Shown here piece by piece: positions 7,163-16,719 of a DNA stretch of 64,000 nt. A program made the translations under genes and the position numbers. Under the pieces are notes generated by a model that was not told where the DNA came from, made no database searches, and saw only the letters and a list, made by a program, of their open reading frames with translations. The stretch comes from Kuafuiihalomonas sp039024635 (GTDB lineage: Bacteria; Myxococcota; Kuafuiibacteriia; Kuafuiibacteriales; Kuafuiibacteriaceae): assembly GCA_039024635.1 (NCBI GenBank), contig JBCCQA010000019.1, forward strand, positions 1 to 64,000, read 5' to 3'. Each line of letters starts with the position of its first letter. The first letter of the stretch is position 1.

Positions 7163-9289
7163 TCAGCGGGTCGTGACCCCGACGTTCATCTCGGCCAGCA
7201 ATTGGTCGGCCTTTTCCACCTCCTGAAGGGTCCAAAGGAGATAGCGTACGTCGAGGGAGATGTTGCGAGACCAGGCGATGTTATAGGCGAAGTCGCCGGC
7301 AATGTTCTCCCAAACTCGGTCGAAGTTGAGGCCGACCAGTCGCCCCTGACCGTCCAGGACCGGGCTCCCGCTGTTGCCGCCCGTCGTATCGGCGGTGGAC
7401 AGGAAGCAGACCGGGACGTCGCCGAGCTCCTTCTCCACCCACCTGGACCGGAGTCGTCGCTCGGCCGCGGCTCGAAAGCGAGGCGGGAGGTCGAAGGGAG
7501 CTTCGCCTTGGTGCTTGAGAAGCTGGCCAGCCAGGGTGGTCATCGGTATGGCCTGCAGGCCGTCCTTCACGATGTAGCCCCGAACCTGGGCCACGCTCAC
7601 CCGCAGGCTTCCGTTGGCGTCGGGGTACATGGGGCTCTTCGAGCGCTGCTGGACGAAGGACAGGAAGCTCGGGCCCACTCGCATCCATCCGCCTTCGATG
7701 GCCTTGCGTTCGGCTTCGGCCTCCAGGGTTTTTTGGGCCAGGAAGAGGCCCAGCCTGGCCAGCCCATCCCCGCTCGCCCGAATGGCGGACGGATCTTTGG
7801 CTTCGAAGAAGCGCCGCGCGTAGGCTTCACGGTTCAGTTTGCTGCGACTCAGCATCTTGGCCGCTACCGGGCGGGCTCGGGCTGCGCTGCCCAAGGGCGC
7901 ATTGCCCAGGAAGGGCGGAAGCAGCTTTTGGGCCTTCAAACGCACCAGGGTGTCGGCGAGCCATGGAGCCTCCACGGCCTGGGCATAGTCCCGAAGTCGG
8001 CGCCCTTGGTTCTTCCAGATCAGGCCGAGGTTCCGGTCGGCGTAACGGGGGTCTCGGTCGGCGGGGGCTTTTTGCGCTTCGAGCGCGACCCGGGCGTTGT
8101 CGACCGCGACTGCCAACAGGTTGGGGCCTCTACTGAGGTTCTCGAGGAGGAAGGCGCGCTGGAAGCCCTGCCGAGCCTTCTGTGTCAGCTCGGCCGCTTC
8201 CTTCAGGATGGGCTCAGCCTGCGCTCCGAGGCTACGCTCGAAGGCCGCCTTTCGGTCGACGAGGCGCATGCGCTCCAGACCGGCCAGCATGCCTTTGGCG
8301 TTCTTGAGTCGGTTGGCGAGTCCCTTCTTGCTCGCCGCCACCTTGAGTCCGAGCGCCTTGGACGTGGCGCCTCGTCGCTCCAAGAGCTCCACCCAATCCC
8401 CGTACAGGGACACGACGGCCGGGAAGACCTGGTCGACGTAGCGCTGCACTTCGACCGAGGGCCAGTAGCGATCGGTCCGACCCGGGTAGCCGGTCGTCAT
8501 CACGAAGTCCCCCTCCGCCACGCCGTCGGTGGCGACCTCGAAGTGGACTTCTGGTCGATAGGGGACGTTGTCCTCGGCGTAGGGCGCCGGCTTTCCGTCC
8601 GGGCCCACGTAGGCTCGCAGGAGGCTGAAGTCGCCCGAGTGGCGTGGCCACTGCCAGTTGTCGATCTCGCCCCCGAACTCCCCGACCCCTGAAGGGGGTG
8701 CGTAGACCAAGCGGACGTCCTGGATGTGGAGCGTGCGCACCATCCGGTGTCGGTGGCCGAAGAAGTCCGCGAAGGCCTCGCAGCGGTGGCCGGGATGGGC
8801 CTCTTCGCAGGCGCTGGCCAGCTCGTTGTGCCGCGCCTGCACCCGGGCCACGCGCTCGGCATCGTTCTGAGCCGCGCCCGCAGCCTCAGCGACCAGCTCT
8901 GTCACGTCGGTTTCTTCGACCACGACGTCGATCTCGCCGCGGCCTTTGGCCGGGCGTTCCTCGGCTCGGGTCCGGGCGAGGAAGCCTTCCCGAAGGACGT
9001 CGTTTTCCGGCGTGGCCAGGGCCTGAATGGCCGGATAGGCGCAGTGGTGGTTGGTGGCGACGAGCCCTTCGGCAGAGACGAAGCCGGCCGAGCAGCCCGA
9101 GTAGTTCACCGCGGCGCGAAGGAGCCCTCGGGGCCCATTCAGGCGCTCGACGGGGATCTCCATACCCATTCGCTTCAGGCGTTCGGCGTCCAGACTGGAG
9201 AGCTGACGGGGGAGCCACTGGCCCTCGTCGGCCTGGGCCCAAGAAGGCAGCAGAAAGCCGAGGAGGAGGGCGAGGAAGGGACGACGCAC
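7163..9289 (-). CDS. S46-family dipeptidyl peptidase, DPP11-like
   Basis: 708 residues, the family's normal length, with a signal peptide (MRRPFLALLLGFLLPSWAQA). The catalytic His is in ATNHHCAYPA and the catalytic Ser 640 in GGNSGSPVLD. Eighteen residues after that Ser comes Arg 658 in GLNFDRVWE. In Porphyromonas enzymes this position is Gly in DPP7 (hydrophobic P1) and Arg in DPP11 (Asp/Glu P1), so I infer acidic-residue specificity. It would remove dipeptides from peptides outside the inner membrane. The start is GTG. The transglutaminase-like gene follows after ten bases. The residue numbers are hand counts. Confidence 0.92.
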   Translation of the reverse strand: MRRPFLALLLGFLLPSWAQADEGQWLPRQLSSLDAERLKRMGMEIPVERLNGPRGLLRAAVNYSGCSAGFVSAEGLVATNHHCAYPAIQALATPENDVLREGFLARTRAEERPAKGRGEIDVVVEETDVTELVAEAAGAAQNDAERVARVQARHNELASACEEAHPGHRCEAFADFFGHRHRMVRTLHIQDVRLVYAPPSGVGEFGGEIDNWQWPRHSGDFSLLRAYVGPDGKPAPYAEDNVPYRPEVHFEVATDGVAEGDFVMTTGYPGRTDRYWPSVEVQRYVDQVFPAVVSLYGDWVELLERRGATSKALGLKVAASKKGLANRLKNAKGMLAGLERMRLVDRKAAFERSLGAQAEPILKEAAELTQKARQGFQRAFLLENLSRGPNLLAVAVDNARVALEAQKAPADRDPRYADRNLGLIWKNQGRRLRDYAQAVEAPWLADTLVRLKAQKLLPPFLGNAPLGSAARARPVAAKMLSRSKLNREAYARRFFEAKDPSAIRASGDGLARLGLFLAQKTLEAEAERKAIEGGWMRVGPSFLSFVQQRSKSPMYPDANGSLRVSVAQVRGYIVKDGLQAIPMTTLAGQLLKHQGEAPFDLPPRFRAAAERRLRSRWVEKELGDVPVCFLSTADTTGGNSGSPVLDGQGRLVGLNFDRVWENIAGDFAYNIAWSRNISLDVRYLLWTLQEVEKADQLLAEMNVGVTTR

Positions 9290-9383
9290 GCCCTGGGCCT
9301 AGCAGGGGAGGGGCTCAGAAGACAGGGCGACACGGCGAGGGCGGAAAAGACTTTCCGCTCGACGCGCTTCGCTCCAGCCTTCC

Positions 9384-10415
9384 GTGGTGGACGTCCGAAA
9401 CTCCGTCGTGGAAGCCATTGGGGGCACCCCGCTCATCAAGCTGAAGGCCGCGTCGGAGCGGACTGGCTGCACCATCTTGGGCAAAGCCGAGTTCATGAAT
9501 CCCGGCCAGTCGGTCAAGGACAGGGCGGCCCTCTTCATCATCAATGATGCGGTCGAACGCGGAACCCTGCGCCCGGGCGGGCTCATCGTGGAGGGGACGG
9601 CCGGCAACACCGGCATTGGCTTGGCCATGGTCGGACGAGCCCTCGGCTACCGCACCCTGATCGTCATTCCCGAGACCCAGTCGGAAGAAAAGAAGGCCGC
9701 CATTCGGCAGGCCGGAGCCGAGCTCATCGAGGTACCGGCCAAGCCCTACCGGGACGACATGAACTACATCAAATACTCGGGCCGCCTGGCCGAGAAACTG
9801 GCCAAGGACGAACCGAATGGCGCCATTTGGGCCAACCAGTTCGACAACGTGGCCAACCGCCAGGCCCATATCGAGACCACCGGTCCCGAGATCTGGGCGC
9901 AGACCGAGGGCAAGGTGGACGGCTTCATCTGCGCCATCGGCAGCGGCGGCACCCTGGGCGGGGTGCAGATCGCCCTCGAAGCTCGGAACCCCAAGGTTCG
10001 GATTGGCCTCGCCGACCCCATGGGTGCGGCCATGTACAGCTACTTCACGAAGGGCGAGCTGGCCTCCGAGGGCAGATCGATCACCGAGGGCATCGGCCAG
10101 GGGCGCATCACCGCCAACCTGACGGATCTGAAGGTCTCCGACGCTTTTCGGGTCACGGATCAAGAAGCCTTGGACGCGATCTACGGCTGCATCGAAACCG
10201 AGGGCATGGCCCTCGGCCTTTCGGCCGGGATCAACATCGCGGGCGCGGTCAGGCTCGCCGAGAAGATGGGGCCGGGCCACACCATCGTGACCATTCTCTG
10301 CGACTACGCCAGCCGCTACGCGAGCAAGATCTTCAACCCCGAGTTCTTGGTGGCCAAGGGGCTCAGCTATCCGGATTGGGTTGCCGCCGGTTCTCGGCCC
10401 ATGATCGAAGCATGA
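9384..10415 (+). CDS. cysK: cysteine synthase A (O-acetylserine sulfhydrylase)
   Basis: 343 residues of a fold-type II PLP enzyme: IGGTPLIKLK, the PLP lysine in PGQSVKDRAALF, EGTAGNTGIGLA for substrate binding, GSGGTLGG for the phosphate, and CDYASRYASKIFNPEF at the end. It converts O-acetylserine and sulfide to cysteine. The EGTAGNTG form is the variant I know from alphaproteobacterial CysK, not the PTSGNTG form of E. coli; a cystathionine beta-synthase-like activity is possible but there is no CBS domain. The start is GTG 9384 or the adjoining GTG 9387. The stop overlaps the Nudix gene by four bases. Confidence 0.9.
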   Translation: MVDVRNSVVEAIGGTPLIKLKAASERTGCTILGKAEFMNPGQSVKDRAALFIINDAVERGTLRPGGLIVEGTAGNTGIGLAMVGRALGYRTLIVIPETQSEEKKAAIRQAGAELIEVPAKPYRDDMNYIKYSGRLAEKLAKDEPNGAIWANQFDNVANRQAHIETTGPEIWAQTEGKVDGFICAIGSGGTLGGVQIALEARNPKVRIGLADPMGAAMYSYFTKGELASEGRSITEGIGQGRITANLTDLKVSDAFRVTDQEALDAIYGCIETEGMALGLSAGINIAGAVRLAEKMGPGHTIVTILCDYASRYASKIFNPEFLVAKGLSYPDWVAAGSRPMIEA

Positions 10416-10981
10416 AGCTCGAACGGGAGGAGCGGACCGTACCCCGATGGTCGGAGAAGGGCCGAAAGGAGCTCCTGAAGACCCGAATCTTCTCCGTGTC
10501 CGAGCGCCGTTTGGCCCGGAGCAGCGACGGCAAGGAAGGACGCTTCGTCTGCGTCGAGGCCCCTGACTGGGTCAACATCGTGGCGCTGACCGATCGCCAG
10601 GAGCTCGTGTTGGTCGAGCAGTTTCGTTACGGGATCGACGCCCTGACCCTCGAGATACCGGGCGGCATGGTGGACCCGGGCGAGGACCCTGAAGGTGCGG
10701 CGCGCCGGGAGCTCCAAGAAGAAACCGGCTACACGGCCGACGAGTGGCGGGCCATCGGCAGCGTTCACCCGAACCCCGCCTTTCAGACCAACCGCACCCT
10801 GACCTATCTCGCCCTCGGCGCCCGCCGAACCCACACCCCGGCGTTCGACGAACACGAGTCCTGCCGGCTCGTCCTGGCCTCCTGGCCCCAGGCTCTGGAG
10901 CTGGTGCAGCAGGGGGCCATCACCCACAGCCTGGTGGTGTGCGGGCTCTTCCACGCCGAGCATGCCCTGCGCGAGGGCTGA
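10412..10981 (+). CDS. Nudix hydrolase, ADP-ribose pyrophosphatase-like
   Basis: 189 residues. The Nudix box is complete: GGMVDPGEDPEGAARREL followed by QEETGY. The upstream beta-strand context (VVLVEQFRYG, TLEIPGG) is that of ADP-ribose/NDP-sugar pyrophosphatases. ATG 10412 overlaps the cysK stop (ATGA), so it is translationally coupled to cysK. The exact nucleotide substrate is unknown. Confidence 0.88.
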   Translation: MKLEREERTVPRWSEKGRKELLKTRIFSVSERRLARSSDGKEGRFVCVEAPDWVNIVALTDRQELVLVEQFRYGIDALTLEIPGGMVDPGEDPEGAARRELQEETGYTADEWRAIGSVHPNPAFQTNRTLTYLALGARRTHTPAFDEHESCRLVLASWPQALELVQQGAITHSLVVCGLFHAEHALREG

Positions 10982-11003
10982 GTGTCCTTGGGGCTAGACT
11001 GTC

Positions 11004-11984
11004 TCAGCGCCAGCGGTCTCGAATGAGGCGCTGCATCGCCTCGGTGCGCATCGAGTAGTCCCGCTGGAAGACGTTCCAGCCCGGGATCCACTTCCACCAG
11101 AAGGCGCCGGCCACGAAGGGGTGCCTGGGTAGCTCGTCCAGGGCGACTTCCACCAGGCGCTCGCGCAGGGCCTGGGCGTCGCCCCCTCCCGGGCCGTGGG
11201 GCTCCCAGGGGCGAGCCGCGGCCTGCATGTGGGTGGCATAGCCGATTTCTGCGAACACGACGGGCTTGTCGCCATGTTGGGCCGAGAGGGCCTTCAAGCG
11301 CCCCAGCGGCCCGGCCCAGGCCGCAGCGAGCTCGGCCCGGCTCGGGCTCCCCTCGCCCAGGGGAAAGTAAGCCTGCACGCCGATCCCGTCCACCGAGTCC
11401 CAAAAGGGCACCGACTCCACCCGGTCCCAGTTGGCGGCGTAGACGATGTAGCCGTCGTAGACTTGGCGGACGGCCCCGATGAGCGCTCGCCACTCCGACT
11501 CTCGGTGGACCGTTCCGTCGAGCTCGGTGCCGATGACTAGGACCGGCACCTTCTGGCGCTGGGCCATCCGAGCCTGATCGAGCATCCACGCGGTGTAGGT
11601 CGAGAAGAAGCGGGTCCACTGGGCCTCGGTCTCGAACTCGATGGCCCCCCGCCAGCTGAAGCTCCCCCAGTAGGCGAGGTGGGGCTTCAAGAAGGCCGAC
11701 AGCTCGGCTTCCCGAATCATGCCCAGGCCCCGCTCCGCAGCCGCATCCAGGCGGGCTCGCTGAAAGCGCACCGTCCCGTCCCGGCGAATGCCCGCGTAAG
11801 GGTGGATTTGAATCCAGTCCACGCCCAGGGCCTTCAGCTCCTGGACGGTCCGCCGCATGGTGTCGGTGCCCCAGATCTCGCCGTTCCGCGGGCAGGAGAC
11901 GACCATGCCCTCCATGAAGTCGGCGTGAGCCAGGGGGCTCCCGAGGAGAAGGACCAGGACCAGGGGCAGGACGGCGAGCCGCAC
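11004..11984 (-). CDS. GH113-like glycoside hydrolase, exported
   Basis: 326 residues with a signal peptide (MRLAVLPLVLVLLLGSPLAHA). The rest fits a TIM-barrel of the GH113 type: IQIHPYAGI, FLKPHLAYW...WRG, LVIGTELDGT (likely acid/base Glu 154), YAANWDRV, FWDSVDGIGVQAYFPL and VVFAEIGYAT (likely nucleophile Glu 246). Known GH113 members include beta-mannanases, so a beta-linked polysaccharide is the probable substrate, but specificity is not readable. GTG start. Convergent with the Nudix gene. Confidence 0.78.
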   Translation of the reverse strand: MRLAVLPLVLVLLLGSPLAHADFMEGMVVSCPRNGEIWGTDTMRRTVQELKALGVDWIQIHPYAGIRRDGTVRFQRARLDAAAERGLGMIREAELSAFLKPHLAYWGSFSWRGAIEFETEAQWTRFFSTYTAWMLDQARMAQRQKVPVLVIGTELDGTVHRESEWRALIGAVRQVYDGYIVYAANWDRVESVPFWDSVDGIGVQAYFPLGEGSPSRAELAAAWAGPLGRLKALSAQHGDKPVVFAEIGYATHMQAAARPWEPHGPGGGDAQALRERLVEVALDELPRHPFVAGAFWWKWIPGWNVFQRDYSMRTEAMQRLIRDRWR

Positions 11985-12067
11985 CTCGGCATTGTCTTCG
12001 GCCCTTTGCCTCCCGTCGATTCAACTTCGGCGTTGCACCCTCGAGCGAGCCCCAGCATGGTCCTGGC

Positions 12068-12829
12068 ATGCGGAATCTTCTGTGGGTCCTCGGGATGACC
12101 TCTCTCGCCGCCTGTACCGTCGTCGAGGATGGTGAAGTCGGTGTGGCCAAGAGCTTTGGCTCGATCAGCGACGAGCCGGTCCCCCAAGGGTTGGCCCTGG
12201 TCTTTCCCGTCGTTCGGGAGGTCGAGGTCTGGAACGTGAAGCTGCAGGAGATCAAAGAGCAAGCCCAGGTCCCCTCCTCCGAAGGCCTCATCGTGGGTCT
12301 CGACACCTCGATGCTCTTCTCGGTCCAGTCCAACGCGGCGCCGAAGATAAGAAAGACCATCGGCCCGAACTATGACGACGTCTTGCTGATTCCCTACTTC
12401 CGGAACGCGGTCCGGGACGTCGTGTCGGGCTATCAGGTCAAGAACATCTACAGCGAACAAGGACGAAAGCAGATCGCGTCCAAAGTGAAGTCCAGCCTGC
12501 AGGACAGTCTGGGGCCGAACGGCATCGAAGTAGTCGACATCCTCCTGAGAGACGTCCAGCTCCCCAACAAGTTCAAGCAGAGCATCGAGGCCAAGCTCAC
12601 GGCCGAGCAGAAGGCGGAGCAGAAGCGCTTCGAGCTCGAGCAGGCCAAGCGTGACGCGGAGATCGAAATCGCTCGGGCCGAAGGCGCGGCCAAGGCCCAG
12701 GAGATCGTGCGGAGCACGCTGAGCGATAGCTACCTTCAGTACCTCTGGATCAAGACCCTCAACGAGAACCCCAACGTCATCTACGTGGCCACCGAGGCCA
12801 ACCTGCCCCTCTTCAAGAGCAGCCGCTGA
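12068..12829 (+). CDS. prohibitin/band-7 (SPFH) domain lipoprotein
   Basis: 253 residues. The N-terminus MRNLLWVLGMTSLAAC ends in a lipobox-like LAAC, so the protein is probably lipid-anchored rather than spanning the membrane. An SPFH domain covers about 20-180 (VAKSFGSISDEPVPQGLALVFP, DTSMLFSV, LLRDVQLPNKFKQSIEAK), followed by a typical Ala/Glu-rich coiled coil (KRFELEQAKRDAEIEIAR). Prohibitin relatives form oligomeric membrane scaffolds; the partner here is unknown. It is encoded alone, divergent from the GH113 gene. Confidence 0.85.
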   Translation: MRNLLWVLGMTSLAACTVVEDGEVGVAKSFGSISDEPVPQGLALVFPVVREVEVWNVKLQEIKEQAQVPSSEGLIVGLDTSMLFSVQSNAAPKIRKTIGPNYDDVLLIPYFRNAVRDVVSGYQVKNIYSEQGRKQIASKVKSSLQDSLGPNGIEVVDILLRDVQLPNKFKQSIEAKLTAEQKAEQKRFELEQAKRDAEIEIARAEGAAKAQEIVRSTLSDSYLQYLWIKTLNENPNVIYVATEANLPLFKSSR

Positions 12830-12838
12830 GCTGCGGCT

Positions 12839-13489
12839 TCAGGAAACGGTAGCGACGCCGTTGCTGGTGGCGCCAATGGCTTCGACCACGGCTTCCAGCA
12901 TCTGAGCGAAGCTCACGTAGCAGTGCCGACCCAAGGCTTCGCTTAGCTCTTCGTCGGGGGGCACGTGAATGAAGCCGGTCTGCACCGAGGTCGGCAGTCG
13001 ACGAAGGCTATCGAACATGACGAGGTTGCAGATGAAGCGACCGGCGTTTCGCGAGATGTTGACCGGAATGCCCCGGGCCGACAGTCGCTTCTCTATCGCG
13101 TCGATGGGAAGCCGAGTTTGGATGAGCTCCGGCGCATCATGCTTGATGGGGCGGCCGGACTCTCGATGCCCGGCGTTGTCGGGCGTGTCGAAGGCGATCC
13201 AGTTGGCGGCCCGCTGCTCCAAGGAAATCTGTTTGCGGCGGGCGGCCACGCCGAGATGGACGGCGATGGCCGGCCGCTCGGCGTAGAGGGGTGTGAGCTG
13301 GGCTTGCACCGTTTCGACGTCCACGGACAAGACCTCTTTGCGGATCTCGACCCCTGCGATCCTGGCGGGCAAGGCCGCGACCAATCGCTCCGACGGATTG
13401 CTGGGAACGCCGTCGAAGTTCTCGAATCCCGTCACGAGGACGTGCACGTCTACAGTCGTGCGCTCATCGGCTGAACGACGCAAACCCAA
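12839..13489 (-). CDS. pcp: pyroglutamyl-peptidase I (C15)
   Basis: Up to 216 residues. HVLVTGFENFDGVPSNPS is the family's N-terminal signature, and the catalytic triad can be matched: Glu in ISLEQRAAN, Cys in AGRFICNLVMF and His in GFIHVPP. It removes N-terminal pyroglutamate from peptides in the cytoplasm. The true start is likely GTG 13447 (VHVLVTGF), since the first 14 residues are outside the family pattern. It follows the MMPL gene by 25 bases on the same strand. Confidence 0.9.
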   Translation of the reverse strand: MGLRRSADERTTVDVHVLVTGFENFDGVPSNPSERLVAALPARIAGVEIRKEVLSVDVETVQAQLTPLYAERPAIAVHLGVAARRKQISLEQRAANWIAFDTPDNAGHRESGRPIKHDAPELIQTRLPIDAIEKRLSARGIPVNISRNAGRFICNLVMFDSLRRLPTSVQTGFIHVPPDEELSEALGRHCYVSFAQMLEAVVEAIGATSNGVATVS

Positions 13490-13514
13490 TCCCCGAAAAG
13501 CACACGGGTTGGGC

Positions 13515-15698
13515 TCAACGCTGATTCGTCCCAGAGCCTGAGGGCGGAACGAACGGAGTGGTGGGGATCAAGTCGTCCGCTTTGGACCGATTGGGCAAGC
13601 GGCTCACCAAAGCGGGAAACAATACCAGGTCCCCCAGCAGCGCCCAGAGCATCGCTAGGCTGGTCAGCATCCCGAATCTAACCGTGGGTGCGAAGTCACT
13701 CAGGGTCAGGGTCGCAAAGCCGGCGGCGATGGTGACGGAAGACAATATGATCCCGCGGCCGGTGGATCGGGCCGCATCACCCAAGCGTCGTCGTCGACAG
13801 GCGAAGCCGAAGTGGAGGGTGTCGTCGACGGCGATCCCGAGGGCGAGGGCGGCCACCATGCTCGTTCCCAGGTCCAGGGGGATCGAGAGCAGGCGCATGG
13901 CGCCGAATGTGAAGGCGACCGGAAGCGCATTCGGTAGGAGGGCCATCCATCCGATGCCGTTGATTCCGAGGACCACCAGCACCACGAGCTGCATGACCAG
14001 GGCGGTGATGAGTAGGCTGTCTCGCAGGGTACCCAGGAGGCTCTGCTGAGCCTCGAGGATCAGGCGATGGCTCCCGGTCACCAGCACCCGCCCCGCGCCG
14101 AAGTGGGTCCTGGCCCTCTCCTCGATTTCGTGGACCAGGGTTTGCAGCTCTTCGGACGACGCCGTCCGGACGAGCAGCGTGGTTCTGAACCCTCGTTCAT
14201 CTCGAAATGCGTCGAGCATCGCCGGCGGCTCGGCCAGGAGCTCGTCGAAGAGCAGCGGGTTGGGCAGGCGGTTGCCGCCTCCGAGGCGATGGTTGGCCTC
14301 ACAGAAGAGGGTCGCCAGGTCGATCCGATTGAGAACGAGATCGTTTTGCTCAGCCCGGCGCCCGAAGCGCTCCAAACGCTCGAGGTCCAGGAGGGTGAGC
14401 TTCGGGTCGTCGATGATGATCTCCAGGCTCTGAAGACCGAGGCCGTTAGCCTCCATGGTCTGGTGGTCCTGTCGGAGTCGGGTGTCGGCGCCAAAGTAGT
14501 CGATGGCGTGGGTTTGGGTCGGCAGGCCCCGAAAGCTCAGCAGCCCGACGGCTGTGAGGACGGCGGATACGAAGATGACCGGCCAAGGTCGCCGGCCGCC
14601 GCTCTGCACGAGGCGCAGGGCCACCCGGCCCAAGCGGGAGCGCCGACGGTCTCCAGGCACGACCTGCTCGCCCAAGATGCCCAGAAGGCTGGGGACGACG
14701 GCGAGCACGACCGGCAGGCCGACCCCGAGACCTGCCGCCGTGAGGGCCCCGAACTGACGAATGGGGGCCACGTCACTGACGACCAGACTCCCAAAGCCAA
14801 CGGCGGTGGTGAGCAAGGCGAGGCTAATGGCGGGCCACTTCTCTCGAACCGCCTCTCGGGTGGCGGGCCCGTTGGGTCGGCCCTGAAAGCGCAGGTCGAG
14901 CCAGGCGAGAACCAGATGGATGGCGCTGGCCAAGAGCAGGGCCATCGTCACCGGTCGGGCCGCCACGCTCAGCAGGTTGCTGGACCCCCCAAGTCCACCA
15001 TGGACCCGATCCACGGCCAGCACGGCCATGGCGACGGGGATTAAGAGGATCAGGACCAGGCCCAGCCTACGAAGCGCGATCCAGAGGACGAGCACGCAGG
15101 TCAGGGCCACCATGGGAAGGCCGGTCATCGCGATCCGCCGACTGCGAGCTTCCAGGGCGTCGTTGAGAACGGCGCTGCCCGCGGTTCGAACCTCGACCCC
15201 GTCCCCGTCGAGGGCGCCGAGTGCTTCAGCCAGATCGGCGGGCGGTGCTTCGGCCGATGACAGGGCGAAGGCACGGGCCCGGGTCCCGTCGGGTGCGAGG
15301 AGGCCCAAGGCCTGGTTCAAGGGGCTGGAGGCGAGTCGTGGCCGGACTTGGACCCAGGCGTCGGGCCCGCCCAGGTCTTCGTCCAAGAGGAGGCTCATTT
15401 CGGCCGCGAAGGCCCTCGAAGCGGTGAGGACGAAGTCGGGCCCGGCGGCCTGGAGAAGGGCGTCCACCTGGCTCAGGGTCTGGAGCAGACGGGCCGGATC
15501 TGCGCTCTCGATCTCGACCGCCGTGAGATCGTCGGCGCCGAAGCGGTCAGCGAAAGCGCGGTAGGCCTGGGCGGCTTCCCCGCCGCTCCCCGACAGGGTT
15601 TGGATGGAGTTGTCCGAGGGCGGGGTTCGACCCCAGACGATGGCCGCGCCCATGGCCAAGACGGCCGTCGCCGCGAAAATGTGCGACGGTCGCTCCAT
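13515..15698 (-). CDS. RND-superfamily exporter (MMPL type)
   Basis: 727 residues. After an N-terminal membrane helix (HIFAATAVLAMGAAIVW) comes a large external domain, a cluster of helices (GLPMVALTCVLVLWIAL onward), a second external domain (about 390-555) and a second helix cluster (LLITALVMQLVVLVVLGING, LALGIAVDDTLHFGFA). The Asp pair in AVDDTLH is the usual proton-relay position. These single-chain exporters move lipids, hopanoids or siderophores; the cargo here is unknown. It lies between the FKBP lipoprotein and pcp, all on one strand. Confidence 0.85.
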   Translation of the reverse strand: MERPSHIFAATAVLAMGAAIVWGRTPPSDNSIQTLSGSGGEAAQAYRAFADRFGADDLTAVEIESADPARLLQTLSQVDALLQAAGPDFVLTASRAFAAEMSLLLDEDLGGPDAWVQVRPRLASSPLNQALGLLAPDGTRARAFALSSAEAPPADLAEALGALDGDGVEVRTAGSAVLNDALEARSRRIAMTGLPMVALTCVLVLWIALRRLGLVLILLIPVAMAVLAVDRVHGGLGGSSNLLSVAARPVTMALLLASAIHLVLAWLDLRFQGRPNGPATREAVREKWPAISLALLTTAVGFGSLVVSDVAPIRQFGALTAAGLGVGLPVVLAVVPSLLGILGEQVVPGDRRRSRLGRVALRLVQSGGRRPWPVIFVSAVLTAVGLLSFRGLPTQTHAIDYFGADTRLRQDHQTMEANGLGLQSLEIIIDDPKLTLLDLERLERFGRRAEQNDLVLNRIDLATLFCEANHRLGGGNRLPNPLLFDELLAEPPAMLDAFRDERGFRTTLLVRTASSEELQTLVHEIEERARTHFGAGRVLVTGSHRLILEAQQSLLGTLRDSLLITALVMQLVVLVVLGINGIGWMALLPNALPVAFTFGAMRLLSIPLDLGTSMVAALALGIAVDDTLHFGFACRRRRLGDAARSTGRGIILSSVTIAAGFATLTLSDFAPTVRFGMLTSLAMLWALLGDLVLFPALVSRLPNRSKADDLIPTTPFVPPSGSGTNQR

Positions 15699-15749
15699 AC
15701 CTGCTGCAACCTGCGGAGTCGGCGCCTTCGTCCCGAACTCCCCTAGGAA

Positions 15750-16637
<888 letters not shown>

Positions 16638-16719
16638 CGCGCGGGACCCTAGCCCACGTGTCCCGAGGAGGGAACTGCGGTGGTCGAGTGCTTTTTCTCG
16701 TCGTAAGAAGGGGCCGTCC

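Noticed and set aside
7202..8692. Long plus-strand open frame (496 codons) opposite the S46 peptidase gene
   Set aside because: No motif or signal; it is the antisense of a GC-rich gene with clear S46 catalytic motifs.
13490..13514. Possible terminator between the MMPL and pcp genes (aaccca...tgggtt-like)
   Set aside because: Arms do not match well and both genes lie on the same strand, so a terminator is not needed.
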